DNA of 64,000 nucleotides from Anaeramoeba flamelloides (taxonomy: Eukaryota > Metamonada > Anaeramoebidae): assembly GCA_027625915.1 (NCBI GenBank), contig JANTQA010000012.1:11618501-11682500 (forward strand), given 5' to 3'. Within the stretch, counting starts at the first letter, position 1, and each line of letters starts with the position of its first letter. Below, one piece after another: positions 1 to 12,300 of the stretch. Under the pieces are notes generated by a model that saw only the letters and a list, made by a program, of their open reading frames with translations, was not told where the DNA came from and did no database searches. Made by a program: the position numbers and the translations under genes.

Positions 1-1242
1 CTCCTTGAGTTTTGGACAAATTCTTGGTAAATGACTTGACCCTTAAAATAGAAAACATTCATAAAGTTTTAATTCTGATAATCTAAAAAAAAATTCCTCA
101 CTTTGTTTCTTTTTCTTTAACAATTCGCAAAGAAAGGAATAATATTTGATCACTGCACTTTAATTGATTAGGTGTTTTATAAAAAGTTCATGTAGATAAA
201 TTATCTTTGTTTATTTTTCAGTTGGAGTTCTAAATGTAACAGTTTAAATGAAGAAAAAAGAAAAAGGCATGGTATTTTAATTCAAGAAGTGGATGAAATC
301 AAATTATTTCATCTTGTTTAATTCTCAGTTTTTTTAACGAATTATGTCAAGAAATGTATTTCTTTGAAAGTTAATGACTTTTGAATGCAATTTTGTATTG
401 TTTCTGGCATTTAACAAAAAGGAAAAAAAGGACCAAATATGAATTTTATCTGATAGGAATAATGAGTGTTTTATAACAAACCAGTAAAAAAAAGTTTAAA
501 GGGAAAGGCAAATATAAAAAGAAAAGGAAACCCATTTTTTTATTTGAAAAAAAAATGGTTGGTTAGTGTAGTTACCTTAAAATTGACAGAATCAAAAAAT
601 TGTGATCCAGACTCAAAATTTGATAATAATTGTACTTTATAATTTCTGTAGTGAATGAATGGTAAAGAGAGAGAAGAAATGGTTTCTGATGTTTCTAATT
701 TCTTAATCGGATTCAAAGATCAAGTATGAAAAGATCAATTCAGAAAAGATCAAATAAGAAAAAGAAAAGTAAGGAAAAAAAAAACAAATTTAATAGGAAA
801 TAGAAAAAGGTCCATCAAAAAAGAAAAAATAGAATTTTACTGTTGAAACAACGGATCTGTTTAACGAATAAGTTTTAATTTCGTTCCATTTTGTGTTGTT
901 ATTAATATCCTCTTGGTTTGAGCCGTAAATCGTAAATTGTAATTCGACATTTGCAATTACACCAAAATCTGCTTTGTTATGATATTGGGTTTCTCCTTCT
1001 AAATATTGATTGTTTCTATCGACACCCTTCAAAGTAAATTCGTTTACTGGAGATTCAGGATCTAAAGTTTTTGTGACTGTTTCTGAAGTTGAAAATTGGG
1101 GGTTGCCAATACAGAACGCAAGTAAAAATACAATGACAAAAAAGTAAAAAAAAAAATATAAAAGGTGCTTTTTTTTGTTCCAATTGGTAAGTCTTGGGAC
1201 GTTCTCAAAAATTAAGTCAACCTCTATTTCTTTTGAAGACAT
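1..1242 (-). CDS. Putative TMEM181/GOST-like seven-TM membrane protein, 5' exons only (runs off left edge)
   Basis: Three exons fit on the minus strand: 841-1242 (134 codons, donor GTAAAA), 576-701 (42 codons, acceptor TTAAG, donor GTAACT) and 1-41 (acceptor TTTTAAG), all phase 0. The product starts with a short cytosolic segment, one hydrophobic helix (about residues 27-45) and then a luminal domain of about 145 residues. This is the layout of the GOLD-domain seven-transmembrane (GOST) family. The exon 2/3 join (VNFK/GQVIYQEFVQNSR) lies where TMEM181 has its last luminal strand before TM2. The introns are 139 and 534 bp. The family call rests on architecture and short pattern matches recalled from memory, so another one-pass membrane protein is possible. 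The exon structure itself is well supported by codon-like sequence and matching phases. Confidence 0.5.
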
Positions 1243-1319
1243 TTTATTGTCCTTTAATTTTCAACTGTTCACGGAGAAAATCAATAATTTGAAAAAAATA
1301 AATTTGTTTTAATTTTTGA

Positions 1320-2181
1320 TTACCATTGTGAAAAAAATTTGGTTCATTAAAAAAAATTGGGTCAGTCAAAAATTTGTTTTCGTTTTTTAAATAATAAATT
1401 TTAGCAAAATGATTTTTGATCAAAGTAAAATTTTATGAACAAATCTTACATTTAATAAAAACCAAAGTCATTATCAATAATAATTTTCAAATGCAATATT
1501 ATTTCGTTGTATTTTGACATTTTAGAATTGCCATGGAACTCTAAAAAAGAAAAATTGAATTTGATTTGTAGACTTGAGTTAAAATAAGAGAAATATTTAA
1601 TAGGAAATCTTATAATCTATTAATCTAATAAGATATTTATCATTGTTAATGAACGCAAATTTATCACAGTTAATCTTAAATATCCTTTTAAACCAAATTG
1701 AATAATAAAATCTTCCAAAAAAGATATTTTTTGGAAAGAGGTTGTTTTGCACTTATGTTTACAATCAAAACTTCAAAATACCAAGATTTCAGAAACCATT
1801 TAAATTCTAAAAATCCTCATAGACAAACCTTAATTTAAAATGGTTATTAATTTTTGGTCTTCCCAAACAATAATTAACTTGATCTTGTACTGTTTTCTAA
1901 TAAAAAAAAATTAACATTTTTAGTAAAGTTTACAATTAAAAATAAATTTTTGTTTTTTAGAGTTCCACAGTAATTCCAAAGGGTTAAAATACAACAATTT
2001 AATTTTGCCTTTGAAAATTATTATTGATAATGACTTTGGTTTTTATTAAATGTAAGATTTGTTCATAAAATTTTACTTTGATCAAAAATCATTTTGCTAA
2101 AATTTATTATTTAAAAAACGAAAACAAATTTTTGACTGACCCAATTTTTTTTAATGACCCAAATTTTTTTCACAATGGTTA
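1320..2181. mobile_element. Foldback MITE with TTA target duplication (Harbinger-like), family J
   Basis: Two inverted arms of about 230 bp (1323-1560 and about 1950-2178) are nearly identical and enclose about 390 bp of unique AT-rich DNA. The ends read CCATTGTGAAAA... and ...TTTTCACAATGG, each flanked by TTA in direct orientation. A 3-bp TTA duplication is typical of PIF/Harbinger elements. No transposase is encoded. The close match of the arms suggests a recent element. Confidence 0.7.
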
Positions 2182-4524
2182 TCTTTTGGTTTTGAGAAGT
2201 CAAACCAAAAGATCAATTTTTTGAGTAACGTGTTCACCAATAAAAATGTTTTTGTTGAGATTTAATTTTAATAGTTAGCTAGCAAATTAATAAAAACGAT
2301 TTTCAAAATGTTAGAATATTAAACTCTTTTTACTAATTATTGAATTTTTTGATAGTTTTTTGGGTAATAGATCAAGTTTGTTTTTCTTTATTTAAATGAC
2401 TGTTTTAAATTGTTTTTTTTTTAAATTAAATGAAAGATTTCATTTCCTAGAAAGATAATATCAAATTGATATTATTTTATTAAACTTGTTTTATATAAAA
2501 AAAAAAAAAAAAAACAGATGTGTCTGTGATCGGTTATGAACTCTTATTATTATTATTATCTTGTTTGTTTTTGTTTTTTGTTTTTTAACTTGGAATTTTA
2601 GATTGTATATATTTATACGAAAATTTAGCAAAATATTATTATCTATTAACAATTTTATTGTTTTTTTTGTATTTTTGTTCTTCAATGAGTATTTTGAAAA
2701 TGTTAGAAATTTACAATTTTATTTTATTTTTATTTTTCTTTGTTTTTTCTAGTTTATTTCTTCAAAAAGATAAAAAAAGGAATTTAATATAAAATAAATA
2801 AAAAAATAATAATAAAAAGAGTGTTTAGTATTTATAAATATCAGAATGGTGGGTTTGAAGTTTGTTTATTAATATTATTTATCCCTAATTGTAACTTAAT
2901 TTAATTTTAGAGAAATTTATATTAATGTTAATCCGTGAAAAGAAAAGAAAAACATTATAGATCTCTGGTATACTTTTTTTTGAAAATTTAGGTATGTGTT
3001 TCTTTTTTCATAGACTATTAGTTCTTCATTTATGTAATATTGATAAATTAATATATTTTATTGTATTTTAATCGGGGTGGTGGTGTGTATAATATAGTTT
3101 TAATTTCCCAACTTACTATTTTTTGTAAAATAAAAAAAGAAAAAAAAAAAGTTATTTTTACTTACAGATTAAAAAAGAAATGTGGTTTTATCAATGTATA
3201 TTCAAAAATTACTTAGATTAAAATTATTAAATGATTTCACTGTTTTAAGTTATCTTCAACAAATTTAAAATTCTAATGTGAATGATCTAGAAAATAAAAA
3301 TTATTTTTCTAAGGTGGAAATTCAATAACAAGTAATACATAACACTATCTAGTTTTAAAAATAGAAAAACGAAAAAGAAAAATCGTATCAAAATTTAACA
3401 AAATTGGTAATTTTAAGATAGACTCTAGAGAATCGTTAAAAGTTTATTTTGGGAGGCAACTCAAATTTTAAAAGTTTTTGTATGGTTTGAAATTTATTAT
3501 CAACGTTATCATTGGTGAATAATAAAAAAAAAAATTAAAAACCAAAAAACAAAAAAAAAATTATTTTTTTTAAATTTTTGAGCAATTTTATTTGATTTTT
3601 TCTTCTCTCGATCCTAAAAAAACAGTAATTAAGTTAAAAGTAATCTTTGAATAATAATCAAGTATTAATTTTTATAATAAAAAATTATTAAAAAAAACTT
3701 TTTTTATTTTTTTTATTTTTTTTTTATTTGAATAGAGGAAATCAATTTCCTTTTACTTTCCTATTAATTTTCTATTACAATATTAAAAAAAAAAAACATG
3801 TTTTAAATTTTAATTTTTTTAGAGATAAATGTGACTTTTTTCTTAAAAGATGATTTTTTTTCTCTGGATAGAATTTGAAAAATGGATCAAATTCATCGAT
3901 TCTATATAATTTATTGTTATTTTTACCATTAAAGGTAAAGGGGGTTGAAAGATTGAACAATAATAGCAATTAAAAAATCTCAGATTATCTTTTGTTTCAA
4001 AATTTTAATATCATTTTTTGGATTAAAAAAAAATTATTGCTCTGGGTCATTTAAAAAAATGTAAGCAGAAGTTTATAAAATTATCTTTGAAACAATTAAC
4101 AAAATAGAATAAAAGAAATTAGAGTGCAGGATAAAAAATCTCATTGTCAGACTTTTTTAACAATGTGATCTTATCTGAAGAATTTGGTGTTAAAATACCC
4201 TTTCTGTTAAATAGAGTATTATGAAGTGGGTATACCAGTATCTTCTAATTCCACTAGTGTACAAATACAGTCATTTGAAGTCATTTATACTTAATGTAAT
4301 TTTCCACAATAAGGTCGAAATAATAGTTTACATTTTACAAAAAGCTTTTGCATATTTTCAAGGTTTTTTTTTGAATTTTTTTGAAGTTATATAAATTTCC
4401 TTCGAGTGAAAGGATATAAATGGGGAAATTGATTTTTAATTTGATTTCAGTTCAATAAAATATTACAAATATTCATAATATTAGATTAAGTCTTGGATTT
4501 ACCAAAGGTTAAAAAGATTAACTT
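2182..4524. other. Intergenic AT-rich DNA without recognisable gene
   Basis: The stretch holds long A/T runs and stop-rich sequence in all frames. I see no RNA gene or repeat family shared with the rest of the window. The longest open frames are about 60 codons of Phe/Ile/Asn/Lys, as expected from base composition alone. Confidence 0.6.
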
Positions 4525-5083
4525 AGGGTTTACAATCCCTGAAAAACGAAAAAAGATTATCTAGTGTTGTTGTGTAGTAACTTATTAATTTGGTTCTTAG
4601 CTGATGGATCTTTGAGTTAGTATGAGTTTTATTAGTGGCTCAAAAAGGCAATTTTTGACAATTTATTTTTTTTTTTTCCAAAATCAGAATTGAAGAGTTT
4701 AAGATTAATTGGTTGGAACTTAAGTTATAATAAAATGAGGTTTGTGGGTTGTTGATTGAAATTTATAATTAGGTTTTGTTTTATTTGGGAACTTTTTAAA
4801 AAAAATTTTGTGTCATTAAGTTAATTGACAAAACAGTATTTAAAAATCATCTTCTACAACCCAAAAATTTAAATTTATTCTTAAACACCTATCCAATCTA
4901 TTAATCTTACACTCTTCAATTCTGATTTCGGAAAAAAAAAAATAAATTGTCAAAAATTGCCTTTTTGAGCCACTAATAAAACTCATACCAAATCAAAGAT
5001 CGATCAGCTAAGAACCAAATTAACAAGTTGCCTCTTACATTATGATTATCTTTTTTTAAATTTCAGGGATTGTAAACCTTAAA
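4525..5083. repeat. Long-arm inverted repeat (foldback MITE), family I
   Basis: The left arm (about 4525-4712) and right arm (about 4898-5083) are imperfect reverse complements over about 185 bp. They begin GGTTTACAATCCCTGAAA and end TTTCAGGGATTGTAAACC. The spacer is about 185 bp with no open frame. A clear target duplication was not found. It is probably a non-autonomous DNA transposon. Confidence 0.6.
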
Positions 5084-5705
5084 TAGTTCATCAAAGGAAA
5101 TAAAAAGTGTGTAATTATTTCAAATCATGGGTGTGTATATCGCGACAATGTAAAAATATATATTATTCAACAAATCTGTTAACTAATGTAATTAAGATTC
5201 ATGTCAATCATAATTTCATTAAAAACAATTTCAAAAAGACAAAATTTAAAGCTTTTAGCTTAAAGATTAGTTTTAATTTTGTTAATATTTGCGTAATTAA
5301 AGGTGAGCAAACTGAAGTTTGAAAAATCAAATTTTAAAGATTAATTGAGTATTCTAATAAAACAGTTTCCCATAAAAGTATCTTTAAAGTTACTTAGAAA
5401 CAAGAAATGCTCATATAATAAAAACAAAAGCAAAAAAACAAGAAAAACGAAAATAATAAATTAGGTCTATTATGAACTGTTATTTCTGAAAATAAATCCC
5501 TAAAATAGTTTTTTTTTTTTTTTAGTTTGATCTGTGAAAGGAAAGGTTTTATTAAATATAAATCTGAAAAAAAAAAAAAAAAAACAAATCAAGGTTTGTT
5601 GATAAAAAAGATCGGGTAAAAATAAAACCAAAAAGAAAAAAAAGATCAAAACACTAAAAAGAAAATCTGTAGGATTTTCCAACTCTAAAGATTTGTTAAT
5701 GTTGT
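5084..5705. other. Intergenic, 3' flank of eS19
   Basis: AT-rich spacer with homopolymer runs (A around 5570-5584). A 71-codon open frame at 5107-5322 has no recognisable motif and I do not call it. Confidence 0.5.
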
Positions 5706-6531
5706 TTAGTTTTCTTTTTCTTTTTCTTCTTCTTTTTCCTCTTCTTTTGTTTCTTTATTTTCTTCAATAATTTCATTGAGTTCATCAATTTCATCAATTT
5801 CTTCTTTCTTGTTTGGTTGAGTTTCTTTGTGGATTTTTAAAGCAATTGCGTCCATTTCTTTTCTTCCAAGAGATGTAACTTTTCGGGTTCCTTTTTTAGT
5901 TTTTTTTACAATGCCAATTTTTTCGAATTGATGTAAAATGGATCTTGGGATCTTTCCGCTTCCCTTGTTATAGTGAGATGGTTTGACTCTGATTTTGTTT
6001 TTTTTTGAATAAATTTTTTTGAATCCACCAACACCAGTAAATGGCCTGATATAAAGTCTTCGGAGGATAGATGCTGCTCTGATATAATACCTTTTGAAAA
6101 AAAAAATAAATCGATCATTTAAAAAATAAAAAAAGAGAAATTTAAAAAAAAAAAAAAAAAAAGTTTGTTTAGTTGTTTAGTTTTAAAAAACAAAAATTTT
6201 TTGATTTCAATAGCACTAATTTTACGATTCCAATACGCGATTTTTTTATATTAAATATTTTCTTTTTTGTTATTTTTGAAAAAAACAAAAAGAAAAAAAA
6301 AAGCATTGAGAAAAATTAAAAAAAAAATTTTATTGAATGAACAACAAACCAGTCACGATCATATGGAGAAAGTTCTTTTGTGAAACCAGTTTTAACAATG
6401 TCAACCCAACTTGGTTCTTTGAATTTGTCACCTCTTTTTAAATGTTCAGCATAAGCCTTAATGAATTTTGATGATTCTACATCTTTTACGGAGACACCAC
6501 CATACATATAAATTCTTGTTAAATATTCCAT
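5706..6531 (-). CDS. RPS19: 40S ribosomal protein eS19
   Basis: Two exons: 6350-6531 and 5706-6090, with an intron at 6091-6349 (donor TG/GTTTGT, acceptor CAAAAG/G, phase 2). The join restores DRDWYYIRAAS, matching the ENWFYTRAAS block of animal eS19. Exon 1 carries the helix ending in ELSPYDRDW; exon 2 carries RAASILRRLYIR, a VGGFKKIY block, the PSHYNKGSGKI segment and the KVTSLGRKEMD end. eS19 sits in the head of the 40S subunit and is needed for 18S rRNA 3' maturation. The product is about 188 residues against about 145 in animals. The extra length is an N-terminal addition before the conserved GGVSVKDV (a second ATG eight codons in is an alternative start) and a C-terminal Glu/Lys tail. 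The stop is TAA. Confidence 0.95.
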
Positions 6532-8313
6532 TGTTTTTTGGATGTGTTTAAAGATTGATTCTTTGAAAGTAGATAACTTTTTGCTTTTTTTTTTTTTATT
6601 TTTTTTTTTGGGTTTGTGTTTTTTGGTTTTGTTTTTTTTTTTTTGAAGAAAAAGAAATTAAAAAACGATTTTTAGAAGGGTAAGTGATTCTATTTGTTTG
6701 AGTTGTTATTCTTTTCCATTAAAATTAAAAAAAATTACTTTCAGAAAGACTAAAAAAAAATGGATTAAAATTGGTAAACTTTAAGAAAGATGGCTAAATA
6801 GCTCTAGACTATAATTTGTTACCAAGCACTTTTTTGGATTCTATGGTCAGATCAGAACCACTGAAAAATCAAATTTCAGGTTTATTCAAGCCTAATTCCT
6901 TTTTGGTTTGATGTTGGTTTTTTTTTAAGATAACAAATTAAGGAGCTGTGTTCAGAAAGAATTCTTCAGGGACATTGCAAAAATCATAATTTTGGTTCAA
7001 GCTGTGCGATCTTTTCTCAACAAATTGATAAATCCCCTTAAAAATTTTCATCTTATTCATTTCTAATCCCTTTCTCATACATTTGTTTACTCAACTTTCA
7101 AAAAAGCTGATAAAGAGAATTTGTTTAAAAGTTAGGTGATATTCCAAGTTTATTAATATCTACACTTTAACAATATCGACCTTCAAAACTAAGACAAATA
7201 AATTCAAAAAGAGAAAAATGAGGAAAAGTTTTTTGCATTAATTCGAATTTATGAGTATCAAAACAATTATTTCAATAACAATTTTTAATCGAGAAGAGTT
7301 TCATTTTGTTTGAATGTAAAAAAGACCGATAATAATACATTAATGAAGAATATTATTGATTTATGGGGGTGTTGAATGGTGTAGAGTTATCCATTCAAAA
7401 GCATTAGTGTTTATACAATGACTTGTGCAGACGAGGTAAAACAGTTTTTCAATTTAAAAAGTCTTTTAATCCTTTTCAAGAAAGCTTGTAGATTAAATAA
7501 CAACATAAATCAATAATAAAAAAAAAGTAAATATTACATTGGGTTCTTAAAATTTGACAGTTCAAAATAAAAATTGTAAAAATAAATTATCAATGGTAAA
7601 CATATTTCCTTTTTCACGATAGAATAAACAATTTAATTTACTGAAAACAGGAAAAATTATAAAAATGTTTTCACTAATTCTCTTCATAATTTAAAATGTT
7701 TCTTTAAATAGAATTGTATTAAGATTCAAAATTGATTTGATCAGATGTAAAATATCGAGTTCAAAATTAAATACCAAATTAAGGATGTGTATGTCAAAAA
7801 AAAATGGTTTATTTTATTTGAAATGTACATTAGATACTCTGAACAGGTAATTTTCTGAACGCTATAATAATTCACTTGTTGAAAAAAATAGTGTAATATG
7901 TTAATTTTTGTTTTAATTCTTACTTTATAATCCAAAACGACTACATTTGAATTGTTTTATTTTTATAAAATCTCTTAAATATTTATTGAATATTAATTTA
8001 TCACTAATATAAAAATTAAATAAGTAATATTTTATTATAAAACAACAATTTTTACATGTTTTTTTGATTTGGGACAAAAAATTACAACAAAAACCTAGAA
8101 CCTTCATAAAATTATTTTGATTTAGATATAAGAAGAATCAACCTTTTAAAATTGAAATGTAGAACTTTTCCACAAGATTAAATTAGATCTATGAACTTTT
8201 TAAGTTTAAAAACATCATCATATTTACTACTTTCAGAAAAAAAAATATATAATTAGAAATCTTCAAACAAAACATTTTGTCTACAATTTTTGGAGTGAAA
8301 AAATAATAATATA
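6532..8313. other. Intergenic AT-rich DNA
   Basis: I find no gene. Open frames at 7741-8107 are stop-poor only because of Lys/Asn/Phe-rich AT sequence and lack motifs. A slightly GC-richer patch near 7370-7440 is too short to interpret. Confidence 0.5.
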
Positions 8314-8846
8314 TAAAAACTAAATTCCAAAAATTTTGACACAGTTTAAACAGATGAAACAATAACAATACTCAACTTTACATTCAATTTAGGAAATAAT
8401 TTTTAATTTTACAAACTATTTGATTTTTTGTGGTTTTTATTTTCCTTTCCCTTTTCTCAATTACATAATCCGTTTCGTTGGGTCTGGAAATTTTTATTCA
8501 ATGGTTGATAGAAGGTTAGTGTTGAGTTTATCAAAATGAAAAATCACCTACAATTGGTAGATGGTATCTTAACATTTGATCGAACAACAATTGTTGGTGT
8601 AATTTCAACAAATTTACCAATACATTTTTTGTTCCACTCGTTTCATTATTTTGGAAACACCAATTTTTTTTTTTTGAGTTTTATATTTTTTTCTTTTATT
8701 TGGATGAAAATGATTACTTATAAAAATATTAATACCCTGTAACTTAAATGTGGTTTTATATTAGGTTTTGTAAAAATACAATAAATTGAGTTTTATTTTG
8801 TCAATTTTTGATTTTGAGTGTGTCCAAATTTTTGGAATGGGGTTTA
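8314..8846 (+). mobile_element. MITE family A/B, subfamily B, copy 1
   Basis: 533 bp flanked by TA. The ends are AACTAAATTCCAAAAATTTT and the inverse of AAACCCCATTCCAAAAATTT, giving terminal inverted repeats of about 25 bp. It aligns end to end, in opposite orientation, with 10764-11298, and more loosely with the copies at 39736-40270 and 62336-62874. The TA duplication and short inverted ends suggest a Tc1/mariner-type non-autonomous element. A 68-codon open frame inside is not conserved between copies. Confidence 0.75.
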
Positions 8847-9379
8847 TATATTAATATTTCCAAATTTATTGAAATTTCAAGAAAAAACTAATGATTGATT
8901 AAAAGGCTAGATGGCATCAACCAATTTTATTAGGATTTTATATTTATAAAAACTCAAATCTCACAAATTATTTATCTTTCATAAAATTCTTTCCAGTCAT
9001 AAGTAAACAATTATATAAATAGAAAAACGAAATAAAAACAAAAAACAATAAACAAAAAAAAAGATAAAAAAATGATTTTTAAATAATTTAAAAATTAAAA
9101 TTAATTCCAAACTTCAGGAAAGTGTAGTTTGGTTATTCTTTTAAACGGTTTTAACTGTGGTAAAATTTTTGAATTTTATTATTTTGTAAAAGATTCGTAA
9201 CAAAAGATAAAAATAAAAATTTTTGATTCTACTCTATAAAGAATAATATTTTTAAATACAAAATGATGATTATATAAATAAATGAAAATAAGAAATTCTT
9301 TAAACTGTAAAATAAAAAATAAAAATAAAAATTAAAAAAAAAAAAACAAAAAAGAAATTTGAAAAATAAATCTATTTTA
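8847..9379. other. Intergenic, 3' flank of IMP3
   Basis: AT-rich DNA rich in A-tracts; nothing recognisable. Confidence 0.5.
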
Positions 9380-12300
9380 TTAATCACTTAAATCAAAATC
9401 ATCAACATTATCGTGATAGTTTGCAATTTTCCTTTTGAGTACAGAACCGCTAGTCCATGTAATATATTTCTCCATTGAGATAGGTATTATTAATTTTGGA
9501 TCTTCTACGACATTTGGGCCTAATGAAAAATGCCCTTGTTCTGTAAACATGACAGCTTGTTTCATATTTTCTGCAAAATGTAATTTTTTTGCAATAACAG
9601 GCAATCTTCTTCGGCAAAACGAAGTTGCAGAAATTCGATCACACGACTCTAGATTTTTTTTTGATTTTGTTAACCCGAGATCGTACCTATTTAATTTAAT
9701 AAAAAATAAAATCAAAAATAAATACATTATTTATTTTAAAATAAGAAGAAAAATTTTGCAAGATTAAATTTTTTATTTTGAGAAAGTTTTTTTGTTGATA
9801 AGGTTGAGAATATAAAAATTTAAAAGATTTCATTAAAAAGAGAAGGAATAAAGGTTGGAATTGAAAAAAAAAAAACAATTTAGAATTGTACTTGATAATA
9901 AAAAATACAAAAAAAAACAAACAAAACGAGATTTTTTATAAACTAAAGTTTTTAAAAAAAAAAAAGCACAATATATTTTTATGTTAAGCAATTTTCATAT
10001 TCTAAATAGTTGTAAAAAAAGATTTAGAATATTGATATTATATTTACAATACTAATATTGCTCTTAAAGAAGATTTTTCAAAAATTTTCTATCTTTTGTT
10101 TTTGTTTTTTCAATTTCCTTTTTTTATAAACCTCATGGAATAAATGCTTGTTGTTCGAATAAAAAAATTGATTATTATTATACCAACACAACCAAAGAGT
10201 TAATTATAAATAATTTATGATAAGGAACTCTCAAAAAAAGCGAATTTTAAACAAAGTTACAATGAATTAATACCTTTTTTTACTTTTATACAAAAAATGG
10301 TATTTTAAAGTTTAGAAGCTGCGTTGATGGTACAAAAACAAAGAATCACTTAATTTTTGAAAAAATTATTTTTTCTATGATCATCATTAAAGAAGTGTAA
10401 AATACACTCTAGTTGCCCTTTTAATTAAATTTCTGAAACAGAATTTAAGCACAAAACCATAGGTTTCACGATTATTAATGAATGACAATAATTTTAAATA
10501 AAATCCCAAAAATTTACACACAGTTAAAACAGTTAAACGAATCGCAATAATACGATTTCATTCAAATTGGAAATAATTTTGGTTTTTGTCAAAAATATGA
10601 AAATTATTTTTTCATCTTTTTACTTTTTTGGTTTTTATTTTATTTTTTGAATAACATTAGCTGTTTCGTTCGATCAATGTTTTTTTCGAACGATTGATCT
10701 TAGGTTAAAGTTGGGTTGTTCAAAATAGAAGAACTCAAATGAAATTAGTTGGTGATCTCAAACTAAACCCCATTCCAAAAATTTGAACACACCCAAAATC
10801 AAAAATTGACAAAATAAAACTCAATTTATTGTATTTTTACAAAACCTAATACAAAACCACATTTAAGTTACAGGGTATTAATGTTTTTATAAGTAATCAT
10901 TTTCATCCAAATAAAAGAAAAAAATATAAAACTCAAAAATCAAAACCGGTGTGTCCAAAATAATGAAACGAGCGGAACAAAAAATATATTGAAAAATTTG
11001 TTTGAAATTTCACCAAAAATTGTTGATCGATCAAATGGTAAGATACCATCTACCAATTGTATGTGATTTTTCTATTAAACAAACTCAACACTAACCATTC
11101 TACCAACCATCGAAAAAAAATTCCAGATCTAACAAAATAGATTACGTAATTGGAAAAAAGGAATTGAAAACAAAACAAAAAAGACAAAAAATGAAAATAG
11201 GTTGTAAAATCAAAATTCTTTCTAAATTGAATTTAAAGTGTATTATTGTCATTCTTTCAACTGTTTAAACTGTGTCAAATTTTTTGGAATATAGTTTATT
11301 TGCTCGATCAATAATTATAATAGAATTTCAACAAATTTACCAATACATTTTTTTGCTCTGCCCATCTCCAAAATTTTCAACACACTGATAATTTATTGGT
11401 ATTGAATTTTTTTTATTTTTTTTGTTTTGTATTGTAATTTATGTACAATTATTAACATTCCAATTCGTGGATGTTTATAATTGGGTATTTCTTCGAGAAT
11501 TGATTAAATAAGTTTTTTTTTTTTCAAAAATTGAATTTTGGTGTGTTGAAAATTTTGAATTGGGCTTTATTTTGATTTGAAATTAATTCACAAAGATTTT
11601 ATTCTTTTAATTTGTTTCGAAATATTAATCTATTATTTTCATGGAAAAGACACGTACAAATTTTTTTGTGGTTAAAAAAAAAAAAATTGATAAAAAATAA
11701 AAAAAAAAGGGGGGGAATTGCTTTTAATGAGGATCTATAGCAAATTTTATGTGGTTAATTATCGATTTGATTGTTTTTAAATTCTTATCAACTCTAAAAT
11801 TTTTCCTAAATTAAAAAAGAAAATTCAAAAAAGTTATTTGAAATAAAAAGAAATGTTTTGACAAGCTGATGCCAACTTTTTTTTCAAAATCCTCAGTATC
11901 AATTTAAAAAGGAAAGTTAATTTGAACATATCCATAAAAAATTTTTAAGAATGCTGTTAAATTACAAAAAATTGTAAAACATTTTTGCGTTCAACAGCTT
12001 TCGTATTTATAAACTTGATAACTCTGTTTTGAATAAAGATGAAGAATGAATGCTTCTTGTTTAAATACAAAGAAACTTTGTCAAAAAAAATGATTTTTAA
12101 AAATATTTCATGAAATGAAATAATAAAGTTTTGAAAGTTTTACTTCATTTTCAAAATTTTTACATTTTTTTTGCTCTGGTGGAAATATAGAATTTTATTT
12201 TTTTAAATGTAAAGAAACTTTATAAAATTAATTGTCATTCAAAATATTCTTTGCAGTGAGCGGTTTTGAGAAGATGAGTACTCGGATTTCATAAAATGGA

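Noticed and set aside
6091-6349. Alternative eS19 splice after WFVV (GTTGTT or GTTCAT donors)
   Set aside because: These give the wrong phase; the donor TG/GTTTGT with acceptor CAAAAG/G restores the conserved block without gaps.
8536-8742. 68-codon open frame starting MKNHLQLVDG
   Set aside because: Lies inside a MITE and is not kept open in the other copies.
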